Assembly: GCA_015680685.1 (NCBI GenBank)
Contig: MNCI01003778.1
Coordinates: 583,459 to 647,458 of the forward strand
Length of the DNA stretch: 64,000 nt
From: Gnetum montanum
Taxonomy: Eukaryota > Streptophyta > Gnetopsida > Gnetales > Gnetaceae
Reading direction: 5' to 3'
Shown here: positions 22,330 through 33,179 of the stretch, one piece after another
Layout of the letters: each line of letters opens with the position of its first letter
How positions within the stretch are numbered: position 1 is the stretch's first letter
Position numbers and translations under genes: made by a program
Notes under the pieces: generated by a model
Database searches by the model: none
What the model saw: only the letters and a program-made list of their open reading frames with translations
Told to the model about the DNA's origin: nothing

Positions 22330-23470
22330 CCAGTAATATGTCATCATCGGAGACAGTACTCTCTATAGATGTTCTTTTGATGGATTATTGCTAACCTATG
22401 TTAATAATGACCAAGCGCAAAGAATAGTTAGCGAAGTTCATGAAGGACTATGTGGGGGACACATAGCCCCACGAGCCATGGTCTCTAAAATCAGACACTT
22501 GGGGTATTACTAGCTGTACATGGAATGAGACTGCCTGACCAAGGTTAAGACATGTGACACATGCCAATGTTATGCAAATCTAATACACGTGTCAACAACT
22601 AAATTGCATACTACACAGATCACTTGGCCATTCCAACGATGGGGACTAGACATCATAGGTCCCATCATGCCTAAGTCTTCCGCAGGACATAGCTTCATTA
22701 TCACTACCACCGAGTATTTCATGAAGTGGGTCGAGGCTATTCCCCTATGAAAGATTACATCTCAATAGGTTTTTCATTTTATCTTGGACAATATAGTAAC
22801 TAGGTTTGGGCTTCCCATGACTATTGTAACCGATAATGGGCCACAATTTAGTAGTACCAAAACCAAATCTTTCTGCAGTAACCTTGGTATCAAGCAATCT
22901 TTTTCCTCACCCTATTACCCGCAAGTAAATGGTCAAGCAAAAGCAACAAATAAGGTGGTTATCAATCTACTCAAGAAGATGCTCAGAAATAATAAAAAAT
23001 GATGGCATGAAAAAATTCTCTATGTGCTATGGGCCTATCGTACGACATGTAGAACAGCTACTAGGAGGACACCCGACAACCTAGTCTACGGATCTGAAGC
23101 ATTGTTGCCCCTGGAACTATAGATTCCTCCATTATGGATGGTCCTCTCCATGGTTATAAATGAGAATCAACACAATGAGTCCAGGATCGTGGATTTAGAC
23201 TTAGAAGAGGAGAAACACATCCAGACGCTTGACAACATCGAAAGGTATCAAGACAGGCAGAAACAGAGACATCATCACAACTTGCATCAGCAACTAATCA
23301 AGAAAGGAGACTTGGTTCTCAAATCCATTCGTGAACCAGCGGGCAAATTCTCTGCAAGCTGGGAAGGCCCTTTCCTAGTTGTCAATGCATACGGCAACGG
23401 AGCATTTAGGCTAGCAAACATCAACGGCAACGAATTCCCGAACCTGGTGAATCACATGTATCTAAAGTAG
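22330..23470 (+). pseudogene. pol: Integrase of element B, catalytic Glu replaced by Lys
   Basis: Zinc-binding HHCC part: VHEGLCGGHIAPRAM and KTCDTCQ (about 22435-22570), with stops where E reads Trp and Tyr. Core: WGLDIIGP (first Asp), FGLPMTIVTDNGPQF (second Asp), then 35 residues later NGQAKATNK, where the third catalytic residue is Lys (22940-22942) instead of Glu; E retains NGQAEATNK. The C-terminal part at 23138-23470 ends with the GPFLVVNAYGNGAFRLANI module and NLVNHMYLK. It would insert the element DNA into chromosomes, but this copy is dead. At about 22749 B and E share a stop at the same codon. Confidence 0.92.
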
Positions 23471-23499
23471 TACCACATCTAGATGTTGACTCGGCTCAA

Positions 23500-23880
23500 A
23501 TACAAGGTAACAAACCTCTGCTACGATGTAAAACTGGCAATGTTGTACACATCCACTATGACGTAAAACTGGCATTTCTTGCACACATCCGCCACGACGC
23601 TAAACTGGCAAAGTTTTCAACCGTCCGCCATGATGTGAAACTGGCAAGGTAAGCATCTATCTACTGAGATGCTAAACCAACACAGACTTGTCCCTGGGTC
23701 ATGACACAAAACTAACACCCACAGCATGGTCTTCTGGGACCATAAACCAACTCTTTCACTATCCTCTACAACATAAAACTAGCAAGCTTTAGTCTGCCTA
23801 GACTTTAAACCAAGACCACAGTCTGTTGGGACTTAAAACCAGCAACAATGGTCCACCAGGACTTAAGATGGGAATCTACC
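23500..23880 (+). repeat. Repeat block 2 of element B (CTACGATGTAAAACTGGCA type)
   Basis: About ten units like CCGCYACGATGYTAAACTGGCA, shading into GTCTGCTAGGACTTAAACCAGCA, right after integrase. The unit containing TGTCCCTGGGTCATGAC is matched in element C (TTCTTGGGCCATGATG), so the blocks are orthologous. Confidence 0.85.
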
Positions 23881-25045
23881 AATAGAAAATCCATGAAGCA
23901 AGCGAGCGTGATCACTCTTGCACTACATCCCTACCAAATGGAATGGGTAAGGTGTTGGAACAAATGCAACGCTGCTACTCCACTGGCATCCTACTGATTC
24001 CTCGGATGTGCCAAAAGGCATACTACTGACCCCTCAGAGATGTTGCTATGATAGCCACTCTGTAGTTGCAACTCTCAAGGTAAACTTTGCCATTTGGGGC
24101 CCCAAGGAAACTATGGTCATCCATAGCCTTAATGACCTCCACCCTTCGCCACCACAAGACTTTGGCTTAGTAGATTCATCTGGCTGGTTCTTTGCCTAGT
24201 TGATTGGGCAAGTTAAATCTAGCTCTCGATGGTGACTTCCTGAACTATAGCATCAACATAGGGACCCTTGCTTCTTGCTACAGTCCCTTCTCCGTGGCCT
24301 GCACTCTCCTTTTAGCTTTGGATGGCACTTATTTTAACAGCCTTCCTAGCAATTAGGATGATTGCTTTTACTCTATGTGCTCTGTTATGATTTGCAAGTT
24401 ACTTACTACGATAGCATTGATCAAGAATGCATTCACTAGGAGGTGAGGCATCATGGTGTTCTGAGGTGGCTGCTCAGACTAGCCTGACTATTTGGAAGTG
24501 CAGACCCTTCCTTTTGCCCTCCATCAGACAGGTTATCTCACTTCCTCCTACCTTTATCCCTATAACCTTTACCCTTTTCTTCTGTTTGTACAAAACGTGA
24601 ATGTACATACACCCTTTCGCACATGATAATCATCCATGGACTAGCATAACGCAACTCGCCTCATGGAAATCCTTCAAAAAAATGGGTAAAGCTAGGAAAA
24701 ATGGATGTAAAATAACTCATCCAAGCCATATGGGCATAACAAAACTCATCTGTGCAAGCCCTTCATATGCAATATAGCAGCGTAACCTCTCTGGAAAACA
24801 CCTGCGAGAGGATTCCTAATGACATGTTTGCGAAAGTTTCCTATTCACATGCTTGAGTCTTCCCCGAACCTCCTCCTCTCTCACTCCTTTAAGATTCCTC
24901 CTATACTCCTTATGCTCCCAACCTTCACACTTCCAGGCTTGACAGAGCGACATCTGAGTAGCAGCTGCTGAACGTGTTAGTGTCTTTACCTCTGCGGTGT
25001 TTCATATTCTTTGTTGACGTCTTTCGAGTAAGCCCTCTAAATTTC
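23881..25045 (+). other. 3' non-coding region of element B
   Basis: No credible ORF. Parts resemble the corresponding regions of A (28330-29020) and C (37980-38590), including a TTCTTTGTTGACGTCTTTCG segment just before the polypurine tract. Confidence 0.6.
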
Positions 25046-25061
25046 AACAAAGAGGGGCCAT
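25046..25061 (+). other. Polypurine tract of element B
   Basis: ACAAAGAGGGGCCAT directly before the 3' LTR TGAAACAC. The same tract precedes the LTRs of C (38593-38608) and E (minus strand, 55703-55718). Confidence 0.85.
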
Positions 25062-26282
25062 TGAAACACTATGAAATTTTGAGACCTCAATGGTTCAGCA
25101 AAATCTCTAGGCTTAGGCAAGGATCTGCTACATGTCACACATCTCAGCAAGTTTTCTTTTTCAGCTAAAGGCCTATTATGCTACATTACACAGCACAGCG
25201 TAATAGACTCTAGAAAGACTGAACAGAATTAGGGGATGCATAGCGACAACACTTCATTTTTGCAGGTTTGCTATGTTACGCCGAGTTATGCTATGTTGCG
25301 TAATGTATCATAACACAGCATAATGCAAGAAAATAATTGAGATAGAAATATTTAGGCATTGGCAGTTCTTACGCCATGATACACTCCCTAGCATATTATA
25401 GTGTAACTGCAGGACAGTTTGTTACCAAAGCTCCAGCAAGGGTAGATTTCGACACACTACGCTCCAGAGCATAAAACAGTGTGACGCCACAACTTCAAAT
25501 AAAAATGTACCAGGTCAACAAAATTTTGTAGATTCAGGACATGTGTCATCTAAACCATGTTTTTTCTCCTAACCCTAACCTTATAAATACTCCAGTTGAC
25601 AATAATCAAAGGGGGCTGGCAGAAAAAAATTTCTTGGTTGGCAAAATTTTTCTCTAGGGGCAATTTTCTTTCGTTGGCAATTGTTGACAATTTTTAGCAA
25701 AGATTGGCGAGAGAACAAGAAAGGGTCAGCAATCAAAAGAATGTCGAAGATGACTGATAAGAGCTTTTGATAAGGAACTTCCAGTTAGTAGACATTCTGC
25801 TTTGGGTCTGACTCCCTTATGCCCAGATTGGCTAGAACAAGGTAGATCAAGCTTTGCTTGTTTCACCTTTGAATAGCTTTCCTGTTCTTGGAATGTGCTT
25901 CATCTAAATCGAAGTCTGCCTACAATCATTGTATCAAAAATATTTATTTATAAGCTAAATCCCGGATCTTGGGATTGCATATTCTCTAAATTCAATTTAT
26001 TGCATCCTATCTACATAGATTCTGCAATTACTTCGAATCGTTTATACCATTCTCGTTGCCTTCAAGGTTACCGATATCATATCTCTTCGTCGAAATCGTC
26101 ATCTTGTAATCCGATTATCACAAAATTTACTAATTAAGTAAGTCCTTGTCTGATCGACAAGACCATTCAGGGTACCTTAGATTCATTTTCTCCAGTATGG
26201 CCCTCGCACGGATCCAGGGTTGGAACTGTGTACATGGAACTTCGCTCGATATTTCTAGCGACCGACGTTTTCCGTCGTTATA
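25062..26282 (+). repeat. 3' LTR of element B
   Basis: 1221 bp, matching 9573-10795 along its length, followed by the GTTAT target duplication. Confidence 0.95.
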
Positions 26283-26459
26283 GTTATTACACATTGATTC
26301 ACTTTTTTATGCATTTGTTCACTTTTTTTATGCATTCATCTACTTTATCTATGCATTCGCTCATTTAGTTTACCCTTTTTAAATTATTAGTTTAATGCAT
26401 GAAAAATATCAAAGTGCATAAAAACCATAAATACAAAAATCACCAAAAAGAGATATAGC

Positions 26460-26830
26460 AATGCAGTGTCCCAGAATGGCCTTAAACTAGCAATCCATGG
26501 CCCGTAATAGCCTTAAAATATCACTCTTGATTCCATCATTAGCAACCCAGAATGGCCCCAAAATATCGTTGCAACCTGGAATGGCCTTAAACTAGCAATC
26601 TACAACCTAGAATGACCTTAAGGTATCACCTTCAATCACCTTACGGTGGCCCGTAATGGCCTTAAACTATCACCCTAGCCTGCTATGGCCTTAAACTAGC
26701 AACACATAGCCCAAAATGGCCAAAAACTAGCATTGGCCCTCCTGCTATGGCCTTAAACTAGCATGGAGCCCATCAAGGCTTTAAACTAACAACAAATTTA
26801 CCATGGCTTGCAATGGCCTAGACTTACATA
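26460..26830 (+). repeat. Repeat block 1 of element A
   Basis: About ten units of the form CCYGNAATGGCCTTAAACTAGCAA, lying after the protease once element B is removed. Same type as 14920-15062 (B). Confidence 0.85.
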
Positions 26831-26989
26831 CTCATAGCAAATGCAATAAAATCATCATATAGGAATAAAATTTTACACATTACATCCAAAAAATAATCAT
26901 CCATAGAAAATGTAATATGAACAAAAATACATAGCATGAATAGCATCACATGGCAAAAATGTAGCAAAAAAGCTTAGCAAGAGGTACAT

Positions 26990-27470
26990 ATGATCATGCT
27001 CAACTAGTAACATGAGGTGAGTGTGGAGGTTCTTCTTCCTTCAATGGGTCACTAGGGCCTACAACATGACCTAGTGCTTGCCACAATCATTAACACATAT
27101 GTGTGATTAGTAAGCAAACATGCACTATATGAGCTAACTGAAAACATAAGAAGCATAAAAAAACTAACCTAGGAGGGTCTTGCATCGATAAGCTCTAGAG
27201 GTAACTTTCAAAGGTCAGCCTCCAAGCATCAAAATATCTCAACTTCAAAAAGTTTTGTTTGGTCCTCTTCACCAAAGTTAATACCAACAAGGGTCTTGCC
27301 TTTGTCCATGATGATCTATGAGGGTGTCTCTATGGAAAACATAGTAGAAGAGGCCTCTCTGAAGGAGGTGACAATCTATCTCACAAGAGAGGCACTCATG
27401 ACTATATTTTGCACAAACAAGTCATATGCCTACTTCCTATCGGTCGCCTCAAGGAACATCTCGAGGCCAA
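26990..27470 (-). pseudogene. Remnant of the antisense gene's 3' end in element A
   Basis: On the minus strand, 27470-27170 translates with stops to MFLEATDRK, AYDLFVQNIVMSASL, SFREASSTMFSIETPS and MDKGKTLVGINFGEEDQTKL. It aligns with the block of element B (15950-15700) reading FLDVIGASEAYEKF and MEKGKVKAGTNLGDGVLSEL. A GTTAGT donor-like site follows at about 27170, and a last-exon-like EEE-containing tail lies near 27050. At about 27466 the homology stops abruptly at the first CCAAACTAGCAC unit of repeat block 2. This is the 3' stub of the gene that is complete in B. Everything from its middle exons through RT and integrase is absent. Confidence 0.65.
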
Positions 27471-27910
27471 ACTAGCACAGTCATCCACTATGATGCTAAA
27501 CTAGCACAACATGTCCATTATGATGCTAAACTACCATAGTCATCTGCTACAATGCTAAACTGGCACAACATGTCCACTACGGCACTAAACTAGCACATTC
27601 ATCCACTATGATGCTAACTTAGCATAGCATGTATGCTACGATGCTAAACTAGCATAGTCATCCACTATGAAATTAAACTAGCATAGAGGTCTACTATGAC
27701 TATTAAACTAGTAGTCCATCATGACTTTAAAGTGACACAACACATTGACTAACATGTTAAAATAGCATAGACCAATTTGCTAGGACTATGAATTAGCATA
27801 GAACAGTTTTTTAGGACCTTAAACTAGGCCCAACGGTCTGCTAGGACCTTAAACTAGCCAAGCCATAGTCTACCAAGACCTTAAAATAGGTTTGCGTTAA
27901 TAACTTTTTC
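27470..27910 (+). repeat. Repeat block 2 of element A
   Basis: About fifteen units like CATCCACTATGATGCTAAACTAGCACA, shading into GGTCTGCTAGGACCTTAAACTAGCC. Same type and order as 23500-23880 in B, where it follows integrase. Confidence 0.85.
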
Positions 27911-29040
27911 CATCCTTCTACAAGTAAGTGAGCAAACATAACCCTTGACCTCCTTCTACAGCAAGTGAGTGAGCACATTTTAATTCTAGAATAAAACACT
28001 TACAATCTATGCAACCTGTATCACTAATGTGGTCTTCTGCATTTTTTTCATCTAGTAGTCTCTTTGCATTTATGTATTGTGTGATTTTCTTGTCTTCTTG
28101 GAGTTGTATTTATAGGACAAATACCTAGGCCATTATGCAAAAGCACATTTCATCATAGCAACAAGTCACCACATCACTTTGATGTGCATTATTAGAATAG
28201 CTAAGCCTCTCAAGAGTGCATATCCCTATTATCCCATTATAGCCTACTTACATCTACTTCTATATCCTGATACCCTTTTATTCCTTGCATAGCAGGGATT
28301 GCACTATGACATTCATGCACTATGACCATGTCACATGCTCTTCAAGTCAAACTGTAGAACCCAAGACGAACATAACATAATTCTTCTAGTGGGAAGCCTC
28401 TGTTGGTTTATTAAATCCTAGGAAGATGTAACACAAGTCATCCCAAGGAGGAAACACCTATCGTACAAATACGACATGGTTTTGTAGATACCAAAGCAAA
28501 GCCCATCTAATGACATGTAATACACTTGATGGAAAGCACCTCGTAGCAAGCATTTAGCAATGTGCAGAGGCTAAAGCAAGTTCACCTCATAGCAAAGAGT
28601 AAAAAATAAAAAAGAGAAAAGAAACAAAAAGAGCAAAAGAAAAGAGTATGTCCCCAAGCATTCCAGCAATCCTACAATTTTGCAATCAATCCAGCCTTAA
28701 ATCCACACTGACTCTCTCATGAGCACACCAATGAGAGGTCAACATTTTCAAGGGCAAGCCACTCTGGTGCCATGATCACCATTAGCTGTGAAGTCCTTAC
28801 ATTATAACATCTTGTTTACCCTTCATCTTCTCTTTTACCCTCAACACATCACCTAAACCTTTTACTCCTACCTCTTACCTACCATTTAGCATACCACTAT
28901 CCATAGCACTCTTGAGTAGGGTGTAGTGACATCTGATCAAGTACTGAAGATTGATGTTGGTGCCAAGCTTGTTGTGGTATTTTGCTATTCTTTGTTGATG
29001 TCTCTTGGGCCACTCCTCTAGATGTTAATAAAAAGGGGTC
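27911..29040 (+). other. 3' non-coding region and polypurine tract of element A
   Basis: No ORF of note. Segments such as AGTCACCACATCACTYYRATG (about 28140-28180) recur in C at about 37780. The tract at about 29023-29036 is AATAAAAAGGGGTC, a decayed form of the ACAAAGAGGGGCC tract in B and C. Confidence 0.6.
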
Positions 29041-31096
29041 AGAATATGGCATTTTGGCTACAAATTTTGGCTAAGTGTTGAGAATATGCTCTTCCCTAGT
29101 GAAGAGTGTAGTCAACCTCTCGTGAAGAGTATAGTCAATGCACAAGCTACATTTTTCAATTTTCTCTAAGTGTTGAGACTATGCTCTCCCTTAGATGGGA
29201 GCCTAGTCAACCTCTCGTGGAGAGTGTAGTCAATACATAGGTTACATTCTACAATTTTTCTAATTGTTAACACTATGCTCAACCCCAGATGAAAGCGTAG
29301 TCAACCTCTCGTGGAGAATGTAGTCAGTATGAAGGTCAAGTTTTGCAATTTTTTCTAAGTGTTGAGACTATGCTCTCCCCCAATGGAGAGTGTAGTCAGC
29401 CTCTTGTGGAGAGCATAGATAGCATGGAAGGCCAATTTCTGCAATTTTTTCTAAGTGTTGAGACTACACTCAATTCCAAATGAGAGTGTAGTTAGCCTCT
29501 CATGGATAGTGTAGTCAACACAAAGACCATTTTTTGCAATTTTTTCTAAGTGTTGGGACTACACCCTCCACTACCCCAGAGCATAGTCAGCCTCTCTTGG
29601 AGAGTGTAGTCAACACGAAGGCTAGTTTTGCAAGTTTTTCTAAGTGTTGGAAGTATGGTCTCCACTACCCCAGAGCATAGTCAACATCTTGTGAGAGCAT
29701 AGTCAACATGAAGGCTAGTTTTGTAAATTTTTCTAAGTGTTGGGACTACAGTCTCCACTACCCCAAATCATAGTTAACCTATCATGAAGAACATAGTTAG
29801 CACAAAGGCTAGTTTTGCAAATTTTTCTAAGTGTTGGGAATATACTCTCCACTACCCCAAAGCGTAGTCATCCTCTCATGGAGAGCATAGTCAACATAAA
29901 TGCTAGTTTTGTAAATTTTTTCTAAGTGTTGGGACTACACTCTCCACTATCTTAGAGCGTAGTCAACCTCTCATGAAGCTCATATTCAACATGAAGGCTA
30001 GTTTTGAAATTTTTCTAAGTGTTGGAACTATGCTCTCCACTGCCTCAAAATGTAATCAACCTCTTATGGAGAGCGTAGTCAAAACAAAGGCTAGTTTTGC
30101 AATTTTTTCTAAGTGTCAGCACAAAGCTAGTCTTTACAAATTTTTCTAAGTGCTAAGACTACCCTCTCCACTACACTAGAGTGTAGTCAGCCTCCAGTGG
30201 AGACCATGGTTAGCATGAGGGCCAATTTTTGTAAATTTTTTGGGGTTGGGATTATGCTCTCCCCCATATGGAAGTGTAGTCAGCATGAGGGCCAGCATTT
30301 GCAGATTTTTTGAAGTGTTGGGACTACACTCTTCCCTAGATGGGAGAATAGTTAACCTGCAATAGCGAGCATAGTTAGCACATAACCATTTTTTGCAAAT
30401 TTTTTCCTAAGTGTGGAACTACACTATTCCCTATTCCATAGCATAGTTAGCAAGAATAGCCTCTAGTGACCTCTACAGCACAATAACACCACTCAGCTTA
30501 GTTGCAACTCACCTTTGGCAAGCATAGTTAGCAAAATGTTTTTTTTTTGTATCTCTTTATTGGCCCCAAAACTATAACCATGCTTGACCCTGCACAAGAG
30601 TGTGGAGAGTGTAGTCTTAGAATGTAGTCTCCAAGTTTCATTTTTTATAGGTACTTTGTGGTCTTCTTGGCACACACACACATAGTTGGCAGCATAGTCA
30701 TAGGCTAATAGTCTTGCATATTTTGACAGAGCATAGAAAAGCACAACATCACTAACCTAGTGGAGACCGTAGTTAGATGAGATAATAGTCCCAACTCTCC
30801 TCCATCACGTGGTAGCCATCTCGCATCTTACACTAACCCCAAGCCTATAAATACCCACACCATCAACATTTTCAAGGTTGGAAAATTTTAGAGTTGATCA
30901 AATCAAAGACTTGGCAAACCTAAGAAGTGCTTGGGAGAGAACCAAAGGCATATTGGCAAAGTTACAAACCATTGTAGTCCACCAGAACACCATAGCCAAT
31001 GGTACACCATGGTAGCTAACCTAGCAAATGCAAAAACCTCAATGGAATGTTCATCTTTGTGGTCAAACACCCCCAAGACTATGACTATGTTATCCA
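29041..31096 (+). repeat. 3' LTR of element A, first part
   Basis: Matches 2814-4780 of the 5' LTR: hairpin array, TATA box (about 30846), and the AATCAAAGACTTGGCAAACC segment. The first about 20 bases of the LTR (TGAAATACCACC...) appear deleted. It is interrupted at 31096 by element C and resumes at 40111. Confidence 0.85.
29071..30440 (+). repeat. U3 hairpin array in the 3' LTR of element A
   Basis: About 14 units of the same 93-97-bp repeat as 2839-4130, including a similarly shortened unit (30109) at the equivalent position. The array therefore existed before this insertion and was copied by reverse transcription. Confidence 0.85.
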
Positions 31097-31722
31097 TGAA
31101 ACACCACAAAATTTTAGGTATTAGCATCTCAACTACAAATTTGGCTAAGTGTAAAAAAATTGGCACTTTGCCCAAATTTTTCAAAGTGTTAAGTGTAGTT
31201 AGCTCCAACTACAAGATTTGCAAAATTTTTCTAAGTGTCAAAACGATGGCACTTTCTACAAATTTTTCTAAGTGCTGAGACCACACTCTTCAACTATAGT
31301 AGAGCATACTTAGCTTCAATGGTCAATCTTTTGCAATTTTTTTTATGTGTTAGAAAAAAGTCAAATTTTGCAAAAATTTTCTAAGTTTTATGCTATTCTC
31401 AACACTATAGTTGCTATGCTCAGCTCTATAGCTGCTACACTCTCAAGTGTAGCAAGCATAGCCAACACACAAATGGCCAATTTTGTAGAATTTTTCAAGT
31501 GTTGTGTTATGCTTAGCACTATAGCTACTATGCTCAGCATTGTAGCTGCTATTCTCTACTACGCTCTCGAGCATAGCAAGCATAGCCAACACACAAGTGG
31601 CTAGTTTTACAAAATTTTTCTAAGTGTTGTGCTACTACGCTTGCCACTGTAGTTGCTATGCTTTTCCCACCTACCGCATCACCACATGGCACCCAATCTG
31701 CATTTTGGCCTAACCCTATCCC

Positions 31723-31730
31723 TATAAATA
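31723..31730 (+). promoter_or_regulatory. LTR promoter TATA box, element C
   Basis: CCTATAAATACCC, repeated in the 3' LTR at 39252-39259. Confidence 0.7.
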
Positions 31731-31859
31731 CCCTTGCATGCCAATATTTTAGGGGTTGGTAGTTGGCACTTTCATTTGACATTTAGCATTTTGGCATCTT
31801 GGCTCTTAGCTCCATGGGTAAACAAGACCCAGAGCACACCACATTGGCAAAGAGGCATA

Positions 31860-32040
31860 GTTTTACTACATGGTACACTGTGGTCCCATTGCATCCCTAC
31901 ACCACATGGTACATCGCAGCCCCATTGTAGCCTTGCACCACATGGTATACCATAGCCTCGTTGTAGCTCTACACTGCATAGTACACTGCAGCCCTACAAA
32001 ACACCACATGGTACACCACAATAGCCAACCTGGCAGGCAC
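31860..32040 (+). repeat. Tandem ACATGGTACACC repeats in LTR C
   Basis: Four to five units of about 40 bp (CACATGGTACACYRYAGCCCC...TTGTAGC) lie downstream of the TATA box, with a matching cluster in the 3' LTR at about 39395-39530. The pattern creates chance ORFs on both strands. Confidence 0.75.
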
Positions 32041-32859
32041 AATTCATTATGGCAAGCACCAAATTTCATAGCCTAACATCACCAAGACTGTGACTATGCT
32101 CCTACTATGTCTATTGTACACTGTGTACCTTCTAAGATCCTTTTGGAGTTAACTACGCTCTCATTTGGGGTAGTGTTCCATTTCTCTCTCCCGTTTCTAG
32201 TATTTTCTTGCACTTTTTTGCACTTTTTCATGTGTCTTCACACTATACTATGCTCGGGTAGTATTCTCTAAGGGTTAACACCCTTATTTTGATTGAAACA
32301 CTTAACTACATTTGCCCCCATTCCATGGCTATGCTCTACACTTAACACCATGAAACACCTCTTTGACCCTTAGCACTGTTTTCATGTTATTTGCATTTGC
32401 ATTTTGGCTAATCACACCATCTCCCAATTACGCCTACCACCCCAGTTTCCATCGACAAAGTTCTCATTCAATCAACAAGATTATTTAGGGTACTTTGCCT
32501 CCATTTTCTAGCAAGGCCCTTGCACAAAGATGAGGTTAAGGTTGTGCATACATTGATCCTTTTGGTAATTCTAGCCACCAACGTTTTTGGTTGTTACAGT
32601 TTTTATGGCTAGAAATAGGGCCTTGCCATTTCCTTCTGCATTTTATGATTGTTGCCCTACATGCTCTCTCCACCAATGGTTGGTGTAGATTAGAACCCAT
32701 CATCAGTTCCCCTTGAAAAACTGCTAGATGAAAGCCAAAGCATATCTTTGGCACTTAACCAAAATACTTGGCACTTGGGAGAGCATAGCTGGCTCTTAGC
32801 ATGAGAGTGTAGCAAGCTTTAGTGTAGCAAGTGTTGCACTAAAATTAGCCATTTTCAAC

Positions 32860-33085
32860 AACTTTCATAGTTATCATTTTTTCTGCATTTCCATACTTAG
32901 CAATTGTATTTTATTTTATTTTTTTCATTTTCATACTTAGCCAAATTTCTATGGTTTCACACTTAGTCAATTTTTTGCAGTTTCCACACTTAGTTATTTT
33001 TCTACATTTTTATACTTAGCCATTTTTCTACTACCATCAGACTTAGTCATTTTTCTATAGTTTTCAGAGTTAGCTATTTTTTGTG
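32860..33085 (+). repeat. Leader repeats of about 30 bp (ACTTAGYCATTTTTCTRCA)
   Basis: Seven or eight imperfect T-rich units, each with CATACTTAGCCATTTTTCT-like sequence, in the untranslated leader of element C between the PBS region and gag. Confidence 0.75.
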
Positions 33086-33179
33086 AATAGAAACTCTCAC
33101 AACCCAATCTTTGAACATGAATCCAAATCAACCTTCCATGTCGATGTTTAACAAATTTGACACCACAATCCACCCAAAG

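Larger units (their letters stand above)
9573..26282 (+). mobile_element. Element B: full-length Tat/Ogre-lineage Ty3/gypsy retrotransposon with an antisense gene
   Basis: LTRs of about 1.22 kb at 9573-10795 and 25062-26282 both begin TGAAACAC and end TTACA/TTATA. The element is flanked by a perfect GTTAT target duplication (9568-9572 and 26283-26287). Order: PBS, gag, protease, repeat block, antisense multi-exon gene, splice-acceptor-like site, RT, RNase H, second RNase H, integrase, second repeat block, polypurine tract. The double RNase H and RT type mark the Tat/Ogre lineage. The two LTRs differ at 11 of the first 95 bases, so the insertion is old. Every ORF has stops. Confidence 0.95.
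31097..32598 (+). repeat. 5' LTR of element C
   Basis: 1502 bp. U3 at about 31390-31660 holds repeats of the form GCACTATAGCTACTATGCTC with TTTTTCTAAGTGTTGTGCTA linkers, related to the spacer of the A array. TATA box CCTATAAATACCC at 31722. An internal cluster at about 31860-32040 has repeated CACATGGTACACCRYAGCCCC units of about 40 bp. Confidence 0.95.

Noticed and set aside
30493-30744. Minus-strand 83-residue frame
   Set aside because: Lies within the LTR of A; the equivalent stretch of the 5' LTR (about 4190-4420) does not keep the frame.
31866-32076. Overlapping open frames on both strands (His-rich and Cys/Trp-rich)
   Set aside because: They come from the CACATGGTACACC tandem repeats in the LTR of C; low complexity, no start context.
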